Positions 30,989-32,467 of a stretch of 32,467 bases of DNA are shown piece by piece. Under the pieces are notes generated by a model. The model worked only from the letters and a program-made list of their open reading frames with translations. It was not told where the DNA came from and searched no databases. The stretch is from Hungateiclostridiaceae bacterium UBA1305 (lineage in GTDB: Bacteria > Bacillota > Clostridia > Acetivibrionales > DTU013). The stretch spans positions 1 through 32,467 of the forward strand of contig DBTX01000008.1 of assembly GCA_002307275.1 (NCBI GenBank), read 5' to 3'. Each line of letters opens with the position of its first letter. Within the stretch, counting starts at the first letter, position 1. The position numbers were made by a program, and so were the translations under genes.

Positions 30989-31171
30989 TCATGTTGCCTG
31001 TATTGCTCCCATAGGACAGAACATGATGCACTTTTTACATTTGATGCATTTATCCTGATCTATTTCAGGCAAACCATATCCATTCTGTTTTATCGCATCT
31101 GCAGGACACACCCTGACAGCCGGACAGGCATGATTTTGAGGGCATCTTTTCTTATCAACGGTAATATTCAT
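30989..31171 (-). CDS. Small ferredoxin-like protein with seven cysteines
   Basis: A 60-aa iron-sulfur protein. The second motif, CIKCKKCIMFCP (Cys42, 45, 48, 52), is a standard 4Fe-4S motif. The first, CPQNHACPAVRVCP, has Cys10, Cys16 and Cys22 with unusual spacing. Seven Cys in this order recall seven-iron ferredoxins: Cys22 would join 42/45/48 for a 4Fe-4S cluster, and Cys10/16/52 could hold a 3Fe-4S cluster. This is inference. I recall the CPQNH...CPA form from other anaerobes. The frame is open to 31195, but the ATG at 31171 has AAAGGA ten bases upstream. It is divergent from the CoA-disulfide reductase-like gene, with a CsoR-like site inside its promoter. Confidence 0.85.
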   Translation of the reverse strand: MNITVDKKRCPQNHACPAVRVCPADAIKQNGYGLPEIDQDKCIKCKKCIMFCPMGAIQAT

Positions 31172-31218
31172 GAGCAATAATCCTTTCATTTTCATATTTT
31201 TTTAATTTATTCAATAAT

Positions 31219-31247
31219 ATTATATACCCCATATGGGTATATGTAAA
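31219..31247 (-). promoter_or_regulatory. Ferredoxin promoter with CsoR/CstR-like operator in its spacer
   Basis: On the minus strand TTTACA (31247-31242) and a perfect TATAAT (31224-31219) are 17 bp apart. The inverted repeat ATATACCC-CATAT-GGGTATAT (31222-31242) fills the spacer. The ACCC-N5-GGGT core is the style of operator used by CsoR-family repressors (copper-sensing CsoR, persulfide-sensing CstR). Confidence 0.6.
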
Positions 31248-31304
31248 CAAAAATATAGCTGTAATATATTTACCTAAAAAGGATTTCAACTTCCAATAAT
31301 TTGC

Positions 31305-31333
31305 TTGACAAATTAATAACAATATCGTAAAAT
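31305..31333 (+). promoter_or_regulatory. Sigma-A promoter of the CoA-disulfide reductase-like gene
   Basis: A perfect TTGACA (31305-31310), 17 bp, then TAAAAT (31328-31333). The start site would be near 31340, about 40 bases before the ATG. A small palindrome, ACAATATTGT, lies in the leader. Confidence 0.65.
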
Positions 31334-31379
31334 TGTAATATAACAATATTGTTTTATCATTATGCAGGGAGGTCAATCT

Positions 31380-32467
31380 ATGGGGATAAAAGTAGTCATT
31401 ATCGGCGGCGTCGCCGGAGGAGCAAGTGCTGCGGCGAGACTACGCAGGCTTGATGAAAACGCTGAAATTATATTGCTTGAAAAAGGTGAACACATATCCT
31501 TTGCCAATTGCGGACTCCCCTATTATATAGGAGAAGTTATAAAGGAAAAGGATAAGCTGCTTGTACAAACGCCTGAGAAAATGCGTGAAAGATTCAGGAT
31601 AGATGTAAGGGTAAACAGCGAAGCAATAAAAATTGATGCTCAAAATAAAACAGTTTCAATTTTGAACAAGGCAGAAAACAAGGTCTATATGGAGGCGTAT
31701 GACAAACTGGTATTGTCCCCGGGTGCAGAGCCTGTGAGGCCAAGACTTGCCGGAATTGACTCCAAAAGGATCTTTACTCTGAGAAACATACCCGATACCT
31801 ACCGGATCAAGGACTATGTTGATAAAATGAACCCCAAAAGAGCTGTTGTCGTGGGAGCCGGGTTTATCGGACTTGAAGTAGCTGAAAATCTGCATTTACG
31901 CGGCGTGAAGGTCACTGTCGTGGAGTTGGCCGATCACGTGATCGGACCGCTTGATTATGATATGGCAGCTCTGGTCCATCAGCACATGAAGGCAAAAGAA
32001 GTGGAATTCTATCTGAAAGATGCTGTAGAGTCTTTTGAGGATGACGACGCTTGCATCGGCATTAAGCTCAGTAGCGGAAGAACACTTAAGGCGGATATGG
32101 TCATCATGGGCATTGGTGTGAAGCCCGAAGCCAGGCTCGCTGCGGAAGCCGGCCTGACAATCGGTAAAACCGGAGGCATATTTGTAAATCAATATTTACA
32201 AACATCAAATGAAGATATCTATGCAGTCGGCGATGCCATTGAAGTGAAGGATTTTGTCAGCGGGAATCAAGTGCTGATACCGTTGGCAGGCCCGGCCAAC
32301 AAGCAGGGGCGGATCGCGGCAAACAACATTTGCGGTATGAATGAGAAATTCGAAGGAACCCAGGGAACTTCGATCGTGAAAATATTCGACATCTCAGTTG
32401 CCGTAACAGGCAATAATGAAAGAATATTGAAGAGGAATGGGATAGAATACGAGAAATCCTTTACGCA
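31380..32467 (+). CDS. CoA-disulfide / NAD(P)H-dependent persulfide reductase family, 3'-truncated
   Basis: At least 362 aa are visible; the frame is still open at the window end. It is a pyridine nucleotide-disulfide oxidoreductase with GGVAGGASAAARLRRL (FAD) and the single active-site Cys in SFANCGLPYYIG (about residue 45). An NAD(P)-binding VVVGAGFIGLEVAENL lies near residue 160 and YAVGDAIEV near residue 282. A single Cys in SFxNCGLPYY is the mark of CoA-disulfide reductase, NADH oxidase and persulfide reductase (Npsr) enzymes. Some carry a C-terminal rhodanese domain, which would lie beyond the window. The ATG has GGGAGG eight bases upstream. The divergent ferredoxin and CsoR/CstR-like site favour a sulfane-sulfur or thiol role. 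Confidence 0.9.
   Translation, partial: MGIKVVIIGGVAGGASAAARLRRLDENAEIILLEKGEHISFANCGLPYYIGEVIKEKDKLLVQTPEKMRERFRIDVRVNSEAIKIDAQNKTVSILNKAENKVYMEAYDKLVLSPGAEPVRPRLAGIDSKRIFTLRNIPDTYRIKDYVDKMNPKRAVVVGAGFIGLEVAENLHLRGVKVTVVELADHVIGPLDYDMAALVHQHMKAKEVEFYLKDAVESFEDDDACIGIKLSSGRTLKADMVIMGIGVKPEARLAAEAGLTIGKTGGIFVNQYLQTSNEDIYAVGDAIEVKDFVSGNQVLIPLAGPANKQGRIAANNICGMNEKFEGTQGTSIVKIFDISVAVTGNNERILKRNGIEYEKSFT

Overview
The window looks like a chromosomal segment of an anaerobic, spore-forming clostridial bacterium (Bacillota, Clostridia). Moderate GC with AT-rich intergenic gaps, strong GGAGG-type ribosome binding sites and sigma-A promoters of TTGACA/TATAAT type support this. So do c-di-GMP enzymes of clostridial style, a probable SigK-type promoter pair, and G/C-rich palindromic repeats of the kind scattered through many Clostridia. 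No rRNA, tRNA, CRISPR array, phage or intact insertion sequence is visible. The first gene and the last gene are cut by the window edges.

Layout. (1) 1-4764: two ABC-F translation-factor ATPases, the first truncated at its 5' end, flank a minus-strand EAL c-di-GMP phosphodiesterase. (2) 4860-4985: a block of REP-like palindromes. (3) 4990-7690: a znuA-znuC-znuB metal uptake operon on the minus strand, headed by a perfect 45-bp palindrome that resembles a Fur/Zur-family site. (4) 7775-9370: a two-gene oxidoreductase operon (flavoprotein plus aldo/keto reductase). (5) 9421-13122: an IclR regulator-kdgK-kduI-kduD operon for catabolism of unsaturated uronates. (6) 13127-14716: an orphan sugar-type binding protein. 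(7) 14783-17446: an FAD amine oxidase and a ferritin-like protein, each preceded by a SigK-like promoter, probably a spore-coat pair. (8) 17484-18501: cysK. (9) 18754-28896: a divergent cluster. On the minus strand are sorE-like dehydrogenase, E2, E3 and a fused E1 alpha/beta. On the plus strand are srlD-like dehydrogenase, a PHP-domain protein and a DeoR regulator. (10) 28898-30775: a diguanylate cyclase and a zinc-ribbon membrane protein, separated by palindromes and a 12-bp tandem repeat. (11) 30989-32467: a small seven-cysteine ferredoxin divergent from a CoA-disulfide/persulfide reductase, with a CsoR/CstR-like operator inside the ferredoxin promoter.

How they work together. Region 5 would turn 4-deoxy-5-ketouronate (from pectin- or glycosaminoglycan-type lyases) into KDPG; the aldolase is not in the window. 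Region 9 is the most intriguing. Two dehydrogenases of the sorbose-1-P/sorbitol-6-P type are joined to a complete lipoyl-dependent 2-oxoacid (or acetoin-like) dehydrogenase complex, a PHP phosphoesterase-like protein and a regulator, with no transporter, kinase or aldolase. Evenly phased CAACAT boxes sit on both divergent promoters. Region 7 suggests an H2O2-producing enzyme and a diiron protein made together in the mother cell. Region 11 suggests a sulfur-stress response. These functional readings are inferences from family resemblance and layout.
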